From Taxillus chinensis (Eukaryota; Streptophyta; Magnoliopsida; Santalales; Loranthaceae), in assembly GCA_023512835.1 (NCBI GenBank), contig CM042086.1, forward strand, positions 9,215,799 through 9,279,798: a DNA stretch of 64,000 bases, in the 5' to 3' direction. Under the pieces are notes generated by a model that saw only the letters and a program-made list of their open reading frames with translations, ran no database searches and was not told the DNA's origin. Made by a program: the position numbers and the translations under genes. Of this stretch, positions 22,081 through 33,849 are shown piece after piece (position 1 is the stretch's first letter; every line of letters begins with the position of its first letter).

Positions 22081-23871
22081 TGTCACGCCCCGGATTTCCA
22101 ACCCGAGGAAACCGGTACGTGACTCCCCTTTACCCACACGGAGGGCAAAGGGGGTTAGGATACAAACCAAGAACTGAACAATTTAAACATTTACAACACA
22201 TTCAAGAAAGATAAAGTCCATCAAGCCGTCCACAAAATAAATCAGTCTTTAATACAAAGTCTTTTCAATTCATCCCCATTGGGGTTACATCAGTTCCCAT
22301 AATAAAATAACATAAACAATAAAATAATTAAGGTCCTCCACCTTGGTGTATCCACCTAACGCCGTAAGTTCCTGGAAAACAAACAAACACGTAGGAGGGG
22401 TGAGCAACCACAGCTCAGTAGGGATCAAGTCTCCCCAACCCTTCCCATGCTCCTAGCGGCTACATGCATGTGCACAGGTGCAGTGACGTGTTACAACAAT
22501 CTCAACAAACAATAACAAACCACATCAGTAGTCACCATTATCCACCACACAAAACACAAGTAATTTAACCGCCTCTTCAGGCCAAGTTATTTAACCGCCT
22601 CTTCAGGCCACTGGTTTAACCGCCTCTCAGGCAAAGTTCTTTAACCGCCTCTTCAGGCCAGATACCACAGTCAAGCACACAACACACATGGTCACTCAAG
22701 CATACCACCAAACACTTGGTGTGCACCCGTTCACAAGCGCACAAACCCAACCATTCGGGCCAAAGAGCAAACACACAAGATACATACACACACTAAACCA
22801 CAAATCCGGCCACCCAGGCACATTACCAAACACGTAATGGGCATATACATACAGTATATTCACACGGGCATTTCATCGAACACATAGCATGTAATCCACA
22901 AATCACACCAACATGCCACTGAAGGCCAACATTCATATAGGAGGTCACACCTATATGAATTTACATATAAATAATATAACAGATATCTCATATTTTGCCC
23001 TAGGACCCTAGGACGAGGAGGATTTAGGAAGAACAGAACCCCTACCTCAAGGAAAACGCAACAACACGAGAACGGTCTGATCCCAAGCCGAACGCCGTCC
23101 ACGCACGAAGCACCGACCACCCACGCAAGACGCCCGGCAGCAACCAGGAGCTCTCCTTCCCTCTCTCTCTCTCTCTCTCTTGACGGCCGGTGAAGCAACA
23201 AACCCTAAACCTAGAACAGAGGGGCTTCTCCTCCTTATATAGACAACACAACATCAAAACGACGTAGTTTTGATTAAGTGAATCCCAGGATCAAAACGAC
23301 GTAGTTTTGATCACACAAGTTACCACCTTTCCACATCCATACACACCAAAATATTCGAATTTCAACATGGTCCTTTGGAGAAAGTTCCTTAGAATGACAA
23401 AACCAAGGGAACCATGCAAAAATACACCGCACGCCAATTTGCACGCCAATTCCCCAATTGGCGTGCAGCTCCAAATGCACTCAAACTTCACCACAAGTCT
23501 CCTTGCATCTTGTAGAGGCCTGAGGAGCAAAAATATGCTTGCACGTGAAATGGGTGAATTCACGTTCAGCTCCAAATGCTCTGAAATTTCGTGGTAGATA
23601 GAGGACCTCATTCTAAGAAACTTTTTGTTCTTGCACGCCAATTGTTTGAGGCCATCTACTAGGTCAAAAGTGAGCTCCAAGATCAGCCAAAACAGCTTAA
23701 AACCGCCCGTAAACGCATAGCATCTTCCTAGGGCATAAATGTACGCTATCGCTGACACATGCACCTCTCAAAAGTCCCCTCTTGGGCTCATCGCTACCTT
23801 AAACTTGTGTACCAACATCCAAGGTGTTTGTGGTTAACTCCTTACACACGGGTTACACACGGGTCATTACA
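22081..23871 (-). repeat. D 3' LTR
   Basis: The plus strand runs TGTCACGCCCC to GGGTCATTACA. It is homologous to 29333-31121. TATA is CTATATAAGG near 23234-23243 and the CT tract is 23159-23180. Confidence 0.96.
22558..22660. repeat. 26-bp tandem array in D 3' LTR (4 units)
   Basis: Four copies of a unit containing TTTAACCGCCTCTTCAGGCC lie in tandem; the third is shortened. The partner array is 29809-29910, where CAGG has become CGGGG in two units. Confidence 0.93.
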
Positions 23872-23884
23872 TCCTCTCCCCCTT
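23872..23884 (-). other. D polypurine tract
   Basis: The minus-strand purine run AAGGGGGAGAGGA abuts the 3' LTR and is the same as in B. Confidence 0.85.
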
Positions 23885-24192
23885 AAGACTTTTCGTCCTC
23901 GAAAAGAAATGACATACGAGGAAAACAAACACAAGCTACCCATTTGCCACACGGCACTACAACACCCAAATGGGTCATACACCACACACAAGACAACGGC
24001 ACATAACAAGACCACCATAATCCATAACCACAATAATGCACATAACACATGGGGCACGAATACACATCTCAAGGCACATCACAAACAAGAACACATGTCT
24101 TTAAAAGACAATACAAATACATCAACGAATACAAGAAAACACATCACAAGAAAACATCACTATCCATCCCTGGCCAACACCACCTCCCACGC
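23885..24192 (-). other. D 3' untranslated region
   Basis: About 308 bp of A/C-rich sequence lie between the pol stop and the polypurine tract. No gene is seen. It is close to the same region of B. Confidence 0.8.
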
Positions 24193-25430
24193 TTAAGATT
24201 GTTCGTCCTCGAACAAGTCCGGGTCTGCTCACGCATCACGGACTCACGTTCCCATGTCTCCTCCTCAATACCACGGTGCTGCCACGGCACGCGAACCAAA
24301 GGAATAGCACGACCACGCAAAAGCTTCTCCGCCGATCGAGGATACGAATAGGGGCCTCAATGACGGACATGTCATCCTCGATGTCCAACGTCCCCCAATC
24401 AATCACATGAGCGGGGTCAGGGTGATACTTCCGCAACCGGGACACGTGAAACACGTTGTGCACTCGACTTAGCCGCGGTGGTAACGCTAACCGGTAGGCT
24501 ACGGGCCCTACACGATCCAGGATCTCAAAAGGACCAATAAACCGCGGAGATAGCTTGGAACCCCGCCCAAACCGTCGATGTCCACGACGTGGAGAGACAC
24601 GAAGGAACACATGATCACCAACAGAAAACTCCAAAGGTCGCCGTCGCATCCGCATAAGATTTCGCGACTCGAGGCGACAACAAACGCCGACGAATTAACT
24701 TGACCTTCTCGGTAGCCTCTTGAACCAACTGGCCCCAAGAGAGCTGTCTCCCCCACCTCGGTCCAACACAAAGGGGATCGACACGGCCGTCCATACAACG
24801 CCTCAAAAGGAGCCATCCCAATGGATGCCTGATAATCGTTGTTGTAGGCAAACTCCACCAAAGGAAGGTGAGTTGCCCACGAACCCCCGAAATCTAACAC
24901 ACGGGCCCGTAACATGTCCTCCATGGTCCGATTCGTCCTCTCGTCCGACCGTCGGTCTCAGGGTGAAAGGCGTACTCAAATGAAGCTTGGTCCCCATAGC
25001 CTCCCGCAAACCGGCCCAAAAACGGGAAGTGAACCTCGAATCCCGGTCCGAGACAACCGATGATGGTACGCCATGCGGTCTCACAATCTCGTTCATGTAC
25101 GGGCGACTCAAGGTCCCAATAGAGTCCCGCTCGCGAACAGCAAGGAAATGGGCCGACTTTGTGAGTCGATCCACAATCACCCAAATCATATCTTTCCTCC
25201 CGTGGTGGGTGGAAGACCGGTCACAAAATCCATCGCTATATGGTCCCACTTCCACTCCGCTATGGGCAAGGGCATAACATGCCCGCCGGCCGCGATGCTC
25301 GGCCTTCACTGGGACACGTGAGGCACCGCGAAACAAAGGCAGCTACATCGCGTTTCATCCCTGGCCACCAAAAATGTGCCCCAGCGCATGATACATCTTC
25401 GTACCCCCTGGGTGCACAGCAACTCTAGAC
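24193..25430 (-). pseudogene. D integrase and chromodomain-like tail
   Basis: The TAA at 24193-24195 ends the frame, as in B. The integrase core is best preserved at 25184-24950: [32 protein letters not shown] with the second catalytic Asp intact, then a shift just before the Glu. [13 protein letters not shown] and the C-terminal [19 protein letters not shown] follow, with [17 protein letters not shown] and [13 protein letters not shown]. The zinc finger at 25430-25300 is shifted. The frame changes at about 24320, 24700, 24790, 24960 and 25200. It would integrate element DNA. Compared with B, the second Asp is intact here but the Glu region is not. Confidence 0.9.
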
Positions 25431-25446
25431 CGGTGAAACTCCCTCA

Positions 25447-27055
25447 TCACCTCATCCCCGAGGGAAGAAGCCACGACCAACCGCCCCGAAATGACAACTC
25501 ATGCTCAGGACCCCGTCCGGTCTCCGGATAGCTCCCCGGCCTCAATACGGGCACGGAGAACCTCACACTCAATGTCACCCATGTTCCTCCCGGACGTGCT
25601 GGTACAACTCGAGCACAACCACCAAAGGACTCGAGCTGTCCCACCATCACGAACAACGGGCGCGCCGCAACATTGCCAACTGCTCCATCGCCTTCCACTC
25701 CCCTCACGGCCACCTCGGCTTTCCCTTTTCTGCTCAATGCATCGGCCACAACATTACCCTTGCCCGGGGTATAGGCAAGAGTAAAATCAAAGGTCTGCAA
25801 ATACTCCACCCATCTCCTTTGCCTCAAATTCAAGTCCTTCGAGTAAAGATGTCTGAAGGCTCTTGTGATCTGAGAACACCACAAACTTTTCCCCCAAGAG
25901 GTAGTGCGCCAACTCTTCAGGGCGAAGATGACGCCCGCTAACTCAAGGTCATGAGTAGGATAATCGCTCATGAGGCTTCAATGCCTCGACCCATAAGCTA
26001 CCACCTGTGCTCCGCATAAGCACACACCCCAAACCAACCCTGGACGCATCACAATACACCTCATATGGAATATCCTCCCTAGGCAACCTCAACACAATGC
26101 GGTGGTCAAACGGGTTTTGAGAGTCTCAACGCCCGCCGGCACTTGTCGGTCCAATCAAACTTCACGCCCTTCCGAGTCAACGCTGTCATAGGAGCCGCCA
26201 AACGGGAGAACCCCTCTACAAAACGACGATAGTACCCCGCCAAGCCAAGAAAACTACGGATCTCAAAAACGTTGGTTGGCCTCGCCCACGATGCCACGGC
26301 CTCAATCTTGGCTGGGTCCACCCTAACTCCCTCGCTTGACACCACATGGCCAAGAAAGTGAACCTCCTGCAACCAAAACTCACACTTGCTAAACTTAGCA
26401 AACAATGCTGGTCCCTCAAGGTTTGCGACACTGTTGCCAAGTGCTCCACGTGCTCCCTCTCGGTCTTGGAGTACACCAAGATATCGTCGATAAACACCAC
26501 CACGAACGAGTCTAAGTATGGGGCAAAGACTTGGTTCATCAAATGCATGAACACCGCTGGGCGCATTAGTGAGCCCGAAAGGCATCACTACCCACTCATA
26601 ATGCCCATACCGCACCGAAAGCCGTCTTAGGGATGTCCTCCTCCCCAACCCCAGCTGGTGATACCCCGACCGTAAATCTATCTTGGAAAACCACTGGGCC
26701 CCACTCAATTGGTCAAACGGGTCATCTATCCGAGGCAACGGGTACTTGTTCTTCACGGTCACCGAATTCGGCTTCCTGTAGTCGATGCAGAGACGAGCGT
26801 GCCATCGCCCTTCTTAGCAAAGAGCACCGGAGCACCCCAAGGTGAGGTACTCGGTCCGATATACCCCTGGCCCACCAACTCCTCGATTTGCCTCTGAAGC
26901 TCCCTCGACTCGGCTGGCCCCATACGATACGCTACTTGGGAAATCGGACCCGTCCCCGGCACCAACTCAATGGTGAACTCCACATTCCTCTTAGGTGGCA
27001 AACTCCTCAATTGCTCGGGAAAAACATCCCAAATTGGTCCACAACGACGGGCCAC
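25447..27055 (-). pseudogene. D reverse transcriptase and RNase H
   Basis: The pre-RT linker with [19 protein letters not shown] and [19 protein letters not shown] is open at 27055-26770. RT then shows [23 protein letters not shown] and [11 protein letters not shown], and the FIDDILVYS box is encoded in a second frame (about 26475-26500). The thumb reads [13 protein letters not shown], then [14 protein letters not shown]. RNase H lies at about 26130-25730, with [17 protein letters not shown] sequence partly shifted and [15 protein letters not shown] intact. At least five frame changes occur. The catalytic Asp pair of RT is present, so the break is by indels only. Confidence 0.9.
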
Positions 27056-27640
27056 ACCCTCTTTTCCACCTTACCCCCCTCGGCAAAGGTCAGGGCGCTA
27101 ACCGTGGGTAATGGCACCCCACTGGTCCAACACTGGCCCGGCCCGACTCGCCTCACAATCCCACTCCCCCTGCAGGGTGCAAGAGGTCCCTGCAGGTGTC
27201 ATGAAGGTCACACGCCGCCGATAACAATCTATCTTGGCCTGGAAAGTCATAAGCCAATCCATACCCAAGATCAGGTCGAACGTCCTCAAAGGCATCACAT
27301 GCAAGTCAAAACTCAGCTCCACCTCGCCTATGGTTAACACACAGCCACGACACACTCGCCGTACCTCAATCATGCCTCCCACCGGGGACTCCACAACTAG
27401 GGGCCTCGCGGCCTCCACACAGGCTAACCCCAAGCCGTCTATTACAAGCTCGAAGAACAAACGAACATGATGCACCCGTATCGAAAAGAACGCTAATGTA
27501 CGGGAGATCAAGAGGGTACCTCTAACCACCGATGGTCCTGCTCCACCCTCGCTGGTGGGGGTGGTAGCTCGGCCTCCTCCCGGGTATGTCGCCTCCGGGC
27601 GCAAACACCCTTCCTTGGCCCGTGCCACTGGTTGGCTCAC
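27056..27640 (-). pseudogene. D aspartic protease region
   Basis: The frame 27640-27098 contains RRVCRGCVLTIGEVELSFDL and FDLILGMDWLMTFQAKIDC, equal to the protease body of B. The active-site DTGAS is not readable in this frame: the codons around 27475-27490 are shifted and give IRVHHVRLFFELV instead. It would process Gag-Pol. Confidence 0.8.
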
Positions 27641-28924
27641 TCACCTGGACGCTTCCCGCTAAGGTTGCCTCCGGCCTCGGTCTGTGCCGCTCCGGCCTCC
27701 CCGGGTCGGGTCCGGCCGGATCCCGCCTGGTGGCCTGCCACCGACGAGCTGGTCTCTCGCCCTGGTGCGCGGAAGCTAGCATCACTCCTCACGCTGGTTG
27801 CCATGCTCCCCGCTCCCCGTTGCCACTCCTGCAGCCCGGCGCAAGTGGCCCTCTCGTCCACGCTTGTTGCATCGCCGATCCTTCTTGGGACACTCCCCTT
27901 TGAAGTGACCCTGCTCTCCACGACGGAGGCATCCGCTCGGTAGACTCCCACTGGACCACCCTGTCTTCCGCCGCCAAAGGTGAACCTCCCAGGGTTCCCA
28001 GGATGTCCGACCCCGACTGCGAAAGGAACTGCTATCCCTCTCCTCCGTCTTGAGCCTCTTGGACCCTGCATCTCGATCGGGCCCACTCGCAATCGGCGCC
28101 CCGATGGGCCTGCCTCCCATCATCCAGTTCTCTCTCGGCTATACGGGCCGTCTCCACGGCCTCGGCATAGGTCCTCAAGCGTAGAATCGCCACCCTCTCC
28201 CTAAGGGCTGGCCCGAGACCCAAGGTGAACTTGTGGGCCTTCAGGTCCTCCCTTACCACGCTCTCAGGAGCAAACCTACTCAATCTCCGGAACTCCCGCT
28301 CATACTCAGGTACCGTCTTGGATCCCTGTTAAGCTGCCAAATTCTTCCCTCTTCTGCCATCTTACGATTCCGGAAGAACTCATCTTGGAAGAGTTGCAAG
28401 AACTCCTCCCAAAACATGAGTTGCACCGCACGGCTCCCCGCAACACTCGTCCACCACTCCAAAGCGTCCCCCTCCAGTGCCTAATTGCCGGCGCACCTTA
28501 TCCTCCTCCCGGGCAGGAGAAAGGAGAACACATGCTCAATCGCCTCAACCACCGCTTCGGCTACCACGGGGTCTTCTCCCCCCCTTAAATCGCGGAGGTT
28601 GTTCCTTTCGGAACCGTGTCACCACGTCATCCTCTGCACGGGTCGGTACACCACCCGGCGAACTCTCACGCTCACGAGGCGGCTCTCGTGCGGGGGTGGT
28701 GGTGGTGGCACCACCGCCTGTCTTGCCATCTCACGGCGCACCTCCTCCCGAACGTCCGCCGGAGTCCCTCCCGTAGCTCTCGTACCTCCAGCCTGGATGC
28801 CTTCTTGTAGCTGTGCCGGTAACAACGCATGCCCTCCAACGGATGGTCCCGCACCCGGACCCTCATGGGTAGATGACTCATCGCCCATCGCCCCGGACGC
28901 ACGTGTCACTCTCCTCGGTGGCAT
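27641..28924 (-). pseudogene. gag: D gag (broken)
   Basis: The start ATG at 28924 is followed by PPRRVTRASGAMGDESS, as in B. The middle holds EWWTSVAGSRAVQLMFWEEF (about 28400-28460), and SRFAPESVVREDLKAHKFTL (28220-28283) follows in another frame. The nucleocapsid part encodes a zinc-knuckle-like segment GEQGHFKGECPKKDRRCN (about 27860-27920), with one Cys replaced by Arg in the frame shown. The N-terminal proline run is encoded by GGT repeats near 28690-28710. Multiple single-base losses relative to B break the frame. Confidence 0.8.
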
Positions 28925-29314
28925 TCTTACTACATGAAGTAAGATGCACAAACGTCGGACGCGTTTACTACTAACAAGTTGACTACCTCTACCCCATTAT
29001 CAATTTCACTAACACATGACATTACACACATACATTGCATCAATCACATTTCACGGTTCGGTCCAAGACACATTGCCAAACAAATCGAGTACACATTTCA
29101 CCTTATCATGTGATCTTATCCACGTTTAGCATACATTCACAGCAAATGCAACTAGTGCCCTAATGCCAATGCATGCAAATCCTATCACAAGACTGGACTA
29201 CCCTAAGTACACCTTGGAGGCTCAAAGAGGACCATGTTGATCAGGTATGTCCCTCTAGGCTCCTCCAAAGGACTTAGGATAACCAAGTCCGCCCACTACC
29301 CTAGGCCAACTAGA
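28925..29314 (-). other. D 5' leader, no gene seen
   Basis: About 390 bp lie between the primer site and gag. There is no conserved ORF. The proximal 170 bp match the B leader. Confidence 0.8.
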
Positions 29315-29329
29315 CCATGCTCGATACCA
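29315..29329 (-). other. D primer binding site (tRNA-Met type)
   Basis: The minus strand reads TGGTATCGAGCATGG, identical to B, three bases inside the 5' LTR. Confidence 0.85.
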
Positions 29330-29332
29330 TAT

Positions 29333-31121
29333 TGTCACGCCCGGATTTCCAACCCAGGAAACCGGTACGTGACTCCCCTTTTACCCACACGGAGGGCAAA
29401 GGGGTTAGGATACAAACCAAGAACCGAACAATTTAAACATTTACAACACATTCAAGAAAGATAAAGTCCATCAAGCCGTCCACAAAATAAATCAGTCTTT
29501 AATACAAAGTCTTTTCAATTCATCCCCATTGGGGTTACATCAGTTCCCATAATAAAATAACATAAACAATAAAATAATTAAGGTCCTCCACCTTGGTGTA
29601 TCCACCTAACGCCTGTAAGTTCCTGGAAAACAAACAAACACAGTAGGAGGGGTGAGCAACCACAGCTCAGTAGGGATCAAGTCTCCCCAACCCTTCCCAT
29701 GCTCCTAGCGGCTACATGCATGTGCACGGGTGCGGTACGTGTTACAACAATCTCAACAAACAATAACAAACCACATCGGTAGTCACCATTATCCACCACA
29801 CAAAACACAAGTAATTTAACCGCCTCTTCAGGCCAAGTTATTTAACCGCCTCTTCGGGGCCTTGGTTTAACCGCCTCTCAGGCAAAGTTCTTTAACCGCC
29901 TCTTCGGGGCAGATACCACGATCAAGCACACAACACACATGGTCACTCAAGCATACCACCAAACACTTGGTGTGCACCCGTTCACAAGCGCACAAACCCA
30001 ACCATTCAGGCCAAAGAGCAAACACACAAGATACATACACACACTAAACCACAAATCCGGCCACCCAGGCACATTACCAAACACGTAATGGGCATATACA
30101 TACAATATATTCACACAGGCATTTCATCGAACACATAGCATGTAATCCACGGAATCACACCAACATGCCATCGAGGCCAACATTCATATAGGAGGTCACA
30201 CCTATATGAATTTACATATAAATAATATAACGGATATCTCATATTTTGCCCTAGGACCCTAGGACAGAGGAGGATTTAGGAAGAACGAACCCCTACCTCA
30301 AGGAAAACGCAACAACACGACGAACGGTCCGATCCCAAGCCGAACGCCGTCCACGCACGAAGCACCGACCACCCACGCAAGACGCCCGGCGGCAACCAGG
30401 AGCTCTCCTTCCCTCTCTCTCTCTCTCTCTCTCGCGACGGCTGGTGAAGCAACAAACCCTAAACCTAGAACAGAGGGGCTTCTCCTCCTTATATGACAAC
30501 ACAACATCAAAACGACGTAGTTTTGATTAAGTGAATCCCAGGATCAAAACGACGTAGTTTTGATCACACAAGTTACCACCTTTCCACATCCATACACACC
30601 AAAATATTCAAATTTCAACATGGTCCTTTGGAGAAAGTTCCTTAGAATGACAAAACCAAGGGAACCATGCAAAAATACACCGACGCCAATTTGCACGCCA
30701 ATTCCCCAATTGGCGTGCAGCTCCAAATGCACTCAAACTTCACCACAAGTCTCCTTGCATCTTGTAGAGGCCTAGGAGCAAAAATATGCTTGCACGTGAA
30801 ATGGGTGAATTCACGTTCAGCTCCAAATGCTCTGAAATTTCGTGGTAGATAGAGGACCTCATTCTAAGAAACTTTTGTTCTTGCACGCCAATTGTTTGAG
30901 GCCATCTACTAGGTCAAAAGTGAGCTCCAAGATCAGCCAAAACAACCTTAAAACCGCCTTAGAACGCATAGCATCTTCCTAGGGCATAAATGTACGCTAT
31001 CGCTGACACATGCACCTCTCAAAGTCCCCTCTTGGGCTCATCGCTTACCTTAAACTTGTGTACCAACATCCAAGGTGTTTGTGGTTAACTCCTTACACAC
31101 GGTTACACACGGGTCATTACA
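29333..31121 (-). repeat. D 5' LTR
   Basis: This is the partner of 22081-23871. It starts TGTCACGCCCGG on the plus strand (one C fewer) and ends TCATTACA. Differences from the 3' LTR are mostly CAG/CTG against CGG/CCG/CG. Confidence 0.96.
30488..30566 (-). promoter_or_regulatory. D 5' LTR promoter
   Basis: The minus strand has TCATATAAGG at the TATA position (one base lost from CTATATAAGG). The two ACGT-core near-palindromes lie upstream, near 30508-30529 and at 30543-30566. The altered TATA may weaken it. Confidence 0.55.
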
Positions 31122-31126
31122 AAACA

Positions 31127-32158
31127 AGATATATGCAATGGATTGGCCAATCACTTTTTTAAATTTTTTTTCTTTCACTTTTTTTAAAATAGGTAGCCAA
31201 ACTTACTTAACAATAACCATCTATGCCACCCATGTAGCGGAACCATCCGACGGCTCCCAGATTATGGCGGATCTTAGGGTACCAGGTTTAAAAACCCTTC
31301 AGGATAAGTGCCAAGTGATATAGCATACTTCGCAAGTCGGCTAACCTTTTTCAATAACGCTCTTCTTTTAATTAATAACCTTACAATGTTGCATTTTATG
31401 CTCTCCCTTGATGGATTATTCACTCTTTTCTTTTAACTATCTCACTTTACATCCACAAGCTTAGCTCATATAAAACCCAAATGCAAGAAAAACTCAAGTA
31501 TTGGCATGAATAAGATGTAATGATATAAACAAGATTTCACAACTCATGGAATTAAAGTTCAAATATAACTCAAAAATAGCTAGAATTATGATTATCACAT
31601 GTTTGCACTTCCCAATTAAGGCATAAAAGTCAAGATGAATTAATCAAATATTAAAGCATCAAAATTTTAGTTGTGCAAAATATATATCCATACTAGACAA
31701 CTTAACTCTAACTATTCAAGATTCTCAATTATTATTCAAATATTGCACAATCAAATAAACTCAAATGGAACTAATCATTAGTGCTTAAGGATTTACCAAA
31801 AATTCAAGTGTCAATCAAGTTCAAGACTAAAAACATGCAACCTAAAAATCACTAAAAACAAAATAAATAAATAAATAAAGCACACAAAAACAAAAGAAAA
31901 TCTTTTTGGTTTTTTTTTGTAAATAAATAAATAACTAAATAAACTAAATAAAAACACAATAACAAGCAAAAATAAACTAATGAAAAACACACACAAAAAA
32001 AAATGTTTAACTAAACTAAGCTAGGTGTTCCCTCCCCCCACACCGAAATGTTGCATTGTCCTCAATGTAACCCAAAAATAGAAGCTATGGACATGAAATG
32101 CAAGTCTAAAAATGAACAATGAACAATAAATGAGAAGGAAAGAAACAACCTGATGGGC
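31127..32158 (-). other. C 3' non-coding segment, proximal part
   Basis: About 1.0 kb of AT-rich sequence lies between the C integrase stop and the insertion site of D. I see no convincing ORF. Athila elements often carry an env-like ORF here; the only hydrophobic frame (31811-31996) is short and made of A/T-rich low-complexity sequence. Confidence 0.75.
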
Positions 32159-33206
32159 TCAAAGAATGATAGGGTCGTATAGTTGGATAGAATCCAACGC
32201 AGGTAAAGGATAACCGTCATAGAAGTGCTTGAGCCGATGTCCGTTGACCGTGAAGTTATGTCCTGATTCTTCCTGAATGATCTCCACCGCACCATATGGA
32301 AAGACACGAACTACGGTATAGGGCCTAGTCCATCTCGTCCTCGCCTTACCAGGCATAAGCTTCAATCGCGAAGTATAAAGAAGAACACGTTCTCCTTCTT
32401 CGAACTCCCTCTTGTGAATTATCTTGTCATGGGCAGCTTTGGACTTCTCTTTGTAGAGCCTTGCATTATCATAAGAATCCAATCGAAGCTCCTCAAGTTC
32501 CTGAAATTGAAGTTTCCTTTGCTCCCCCGCTTGGGTCAAGTCCATGTTGCAAGCTTTGACCGCCCAGATGCTCTATGCTCCACCTCCACGGGAAGACGAC
32601 AAGACTTCCCATAAACTAATCGAAATGGGGACATGCCAATGGGAGTCTTGTATGCTGTTCGATAGGCCCAAAGTGCATCATCAAGGCGCTGGCTCCAATC
32701 CTTCTTATTAAGCTGAACAGTCTTCTCCAAGATTTGCTTCAACTCCCGATTGGACACCTCTGCTTGGCCATTGGTTTGGGGATGATATGGAGTCGATGTC
32801 TTGTGTGTCACCCCATACTTCTGAAGTAGTGCTCAAAAGTGCCTGTTGCAAAAGTGAGTCCCTTGATCGCTAATGATCGCTTTAGGAATGCCAAACCTAC
32901 AAAAGATGTTAGTTTTCACAAAATCCACAACAACTTTTGAATCGTCAGTCCTCGTGGCTTTCGCCTCCACCCACTTACTCACATAATCCACAGCAACCAA
33001 AATATACAAATAACCAAAAGAACTAGGAAAAGGACCCATGAAATCAATACCCCAAACATCAAAAAGTTCACAAAATATCATAGGCTGTTGAGGCATCTCA
33101 TGTTTCCTAGATATATTACCAGTATGTTGGCAACGATCACATGCTTTACAAAACTCATAAGCATCATGAAACAAAGTGGGCCAATACATACCAGAGTCTA
33201 ATACCT
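32159..33206 (-). pseudogene. C integrase
   Basis: Reading leftward from 33189, a Cys pair of the zinc finger (CKACDRCQ) is followed by [10 protein letters not shown] with the first catalytic Asp, then [17 protein letters not shown], then [11 protein letters not shown] with the second Asp. After a break at about 32820 the frame 32811-32536 holds the Glu in [12 protein letters not shown] and the word [15 protein letters not shown]. The C-terminal domain is open at 32545-32159: FQELEELRLDSYDNARLYKE, LLYTSRLKLMPGKARTRW and FPYGAVEI, ending YDPIIL and stop. The His pair at the N-terminus is in another frame. Two or three frameshifts disable it. These words are diagnostic of Athila. Confidence 0.92.
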
Positions 33207-33219
33207 TCCTAGTTGTGCG

Positions 33220-33841
33220 CTATGAATCGAAGTGTCCTCCACAAGCAAGTGTATGGCAGAATTTTAAAATAGATGGGATCTCATGGCTGGGAACACATCG
33301 TCGAATAATCTGACCACTGCCAATCCGCCAAAGATAGGGATCATTCCAATAATAGTGCCTCGCTTCACTCTTCAACTTCGCTACTTGGTGCTTCCTATAA
33401 TGATTAGGAATTTTAGAAGGCACCAAGTAGTTCACCAAATCAGCATACCATGGGAGGGTAGAAGAGACTGCATATAAGTGCTCATCTGGAAAGGTGTCTC
33501 TCAACCCCAAGGAAGTGATGTCCTCTGATAGGTGGGGAAGTCGGCTCATGTGATCGGCAACTAGATTTTCAGACCCCTTCTTGTCTCCGATCTCTATGTC
33601 GAACTCTTGAAGAAACAACATCCATCGAATAAGTCGTGGCTTGGCATCCCGGCTTCTTCAATAGGTACCTCAGGGCCGCATGATCGGAAAAGACAACCAC
33701 TTTCGATCCCAAGAGATAGGAACGAAATTTATCTAAGGCAAAGATGACTGCAAGGAACTCCTTCTCGGTAGTGGTGTAGTGGCACCGAGCTGCATCTAGG
33801 GTCCTCGAGGCATAGGCAATGACATGTGGAACTCCATCCAC
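33220..33841 (-). pseudogene. C RNase H
   Basis: The frame 33841-33660 carries PHVIAYASRTLDAARCHYT, TEKEFLAVIFALDKFRSYL and VVVFSDHAALRYLL, the second half of a Ty3/gypsy RNase H. After a shift at about 33640, [20 protein letters not shown] completes the domain. The connection to integrase follows with [18 protein letters not shown]. It would degrade the RNA strand during reverse transcription. The N-terminal part with the first Asp lies near 33880 in another frame. Confidence 0.88.
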
Positions 33842-33849
33842 TCTCTGTG

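Larger units (their letters stand above)
22081..31121 (-). mobile_element. D: Tekay/Del-like chromovirus, sister of B
   Basis: This complete minus-strand element is 9.0 kb long with LTRs of 1791 and 1789 bp and a perfect AAACA target duplication. Gene order and protein words match B almost throughout: the gag N-terminus PPRRVTRASG, the GMDWLM protease word, the FIDD-type RT box and the chromodomain-like tail. The LTR has the same ends, promoter and CT tract as B, but its internal tandem repeat is a different 26-bp unit, so B and D are subfamilies. The internal region carries many single-base deletions relative to B, concentrated where B has CTG or CAG. It is the innermost layer of the nest (LINE, A, C, D). 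Confidence 0.95.

Noticed and set aside
31811..31996. 61-codon strongly hydrophobic frame, possible env transmembrane remnant
   Set aside because: It arises from AT-rich repeats (AAATAAATAAATA). There is no signal peptide or flanking env homology.
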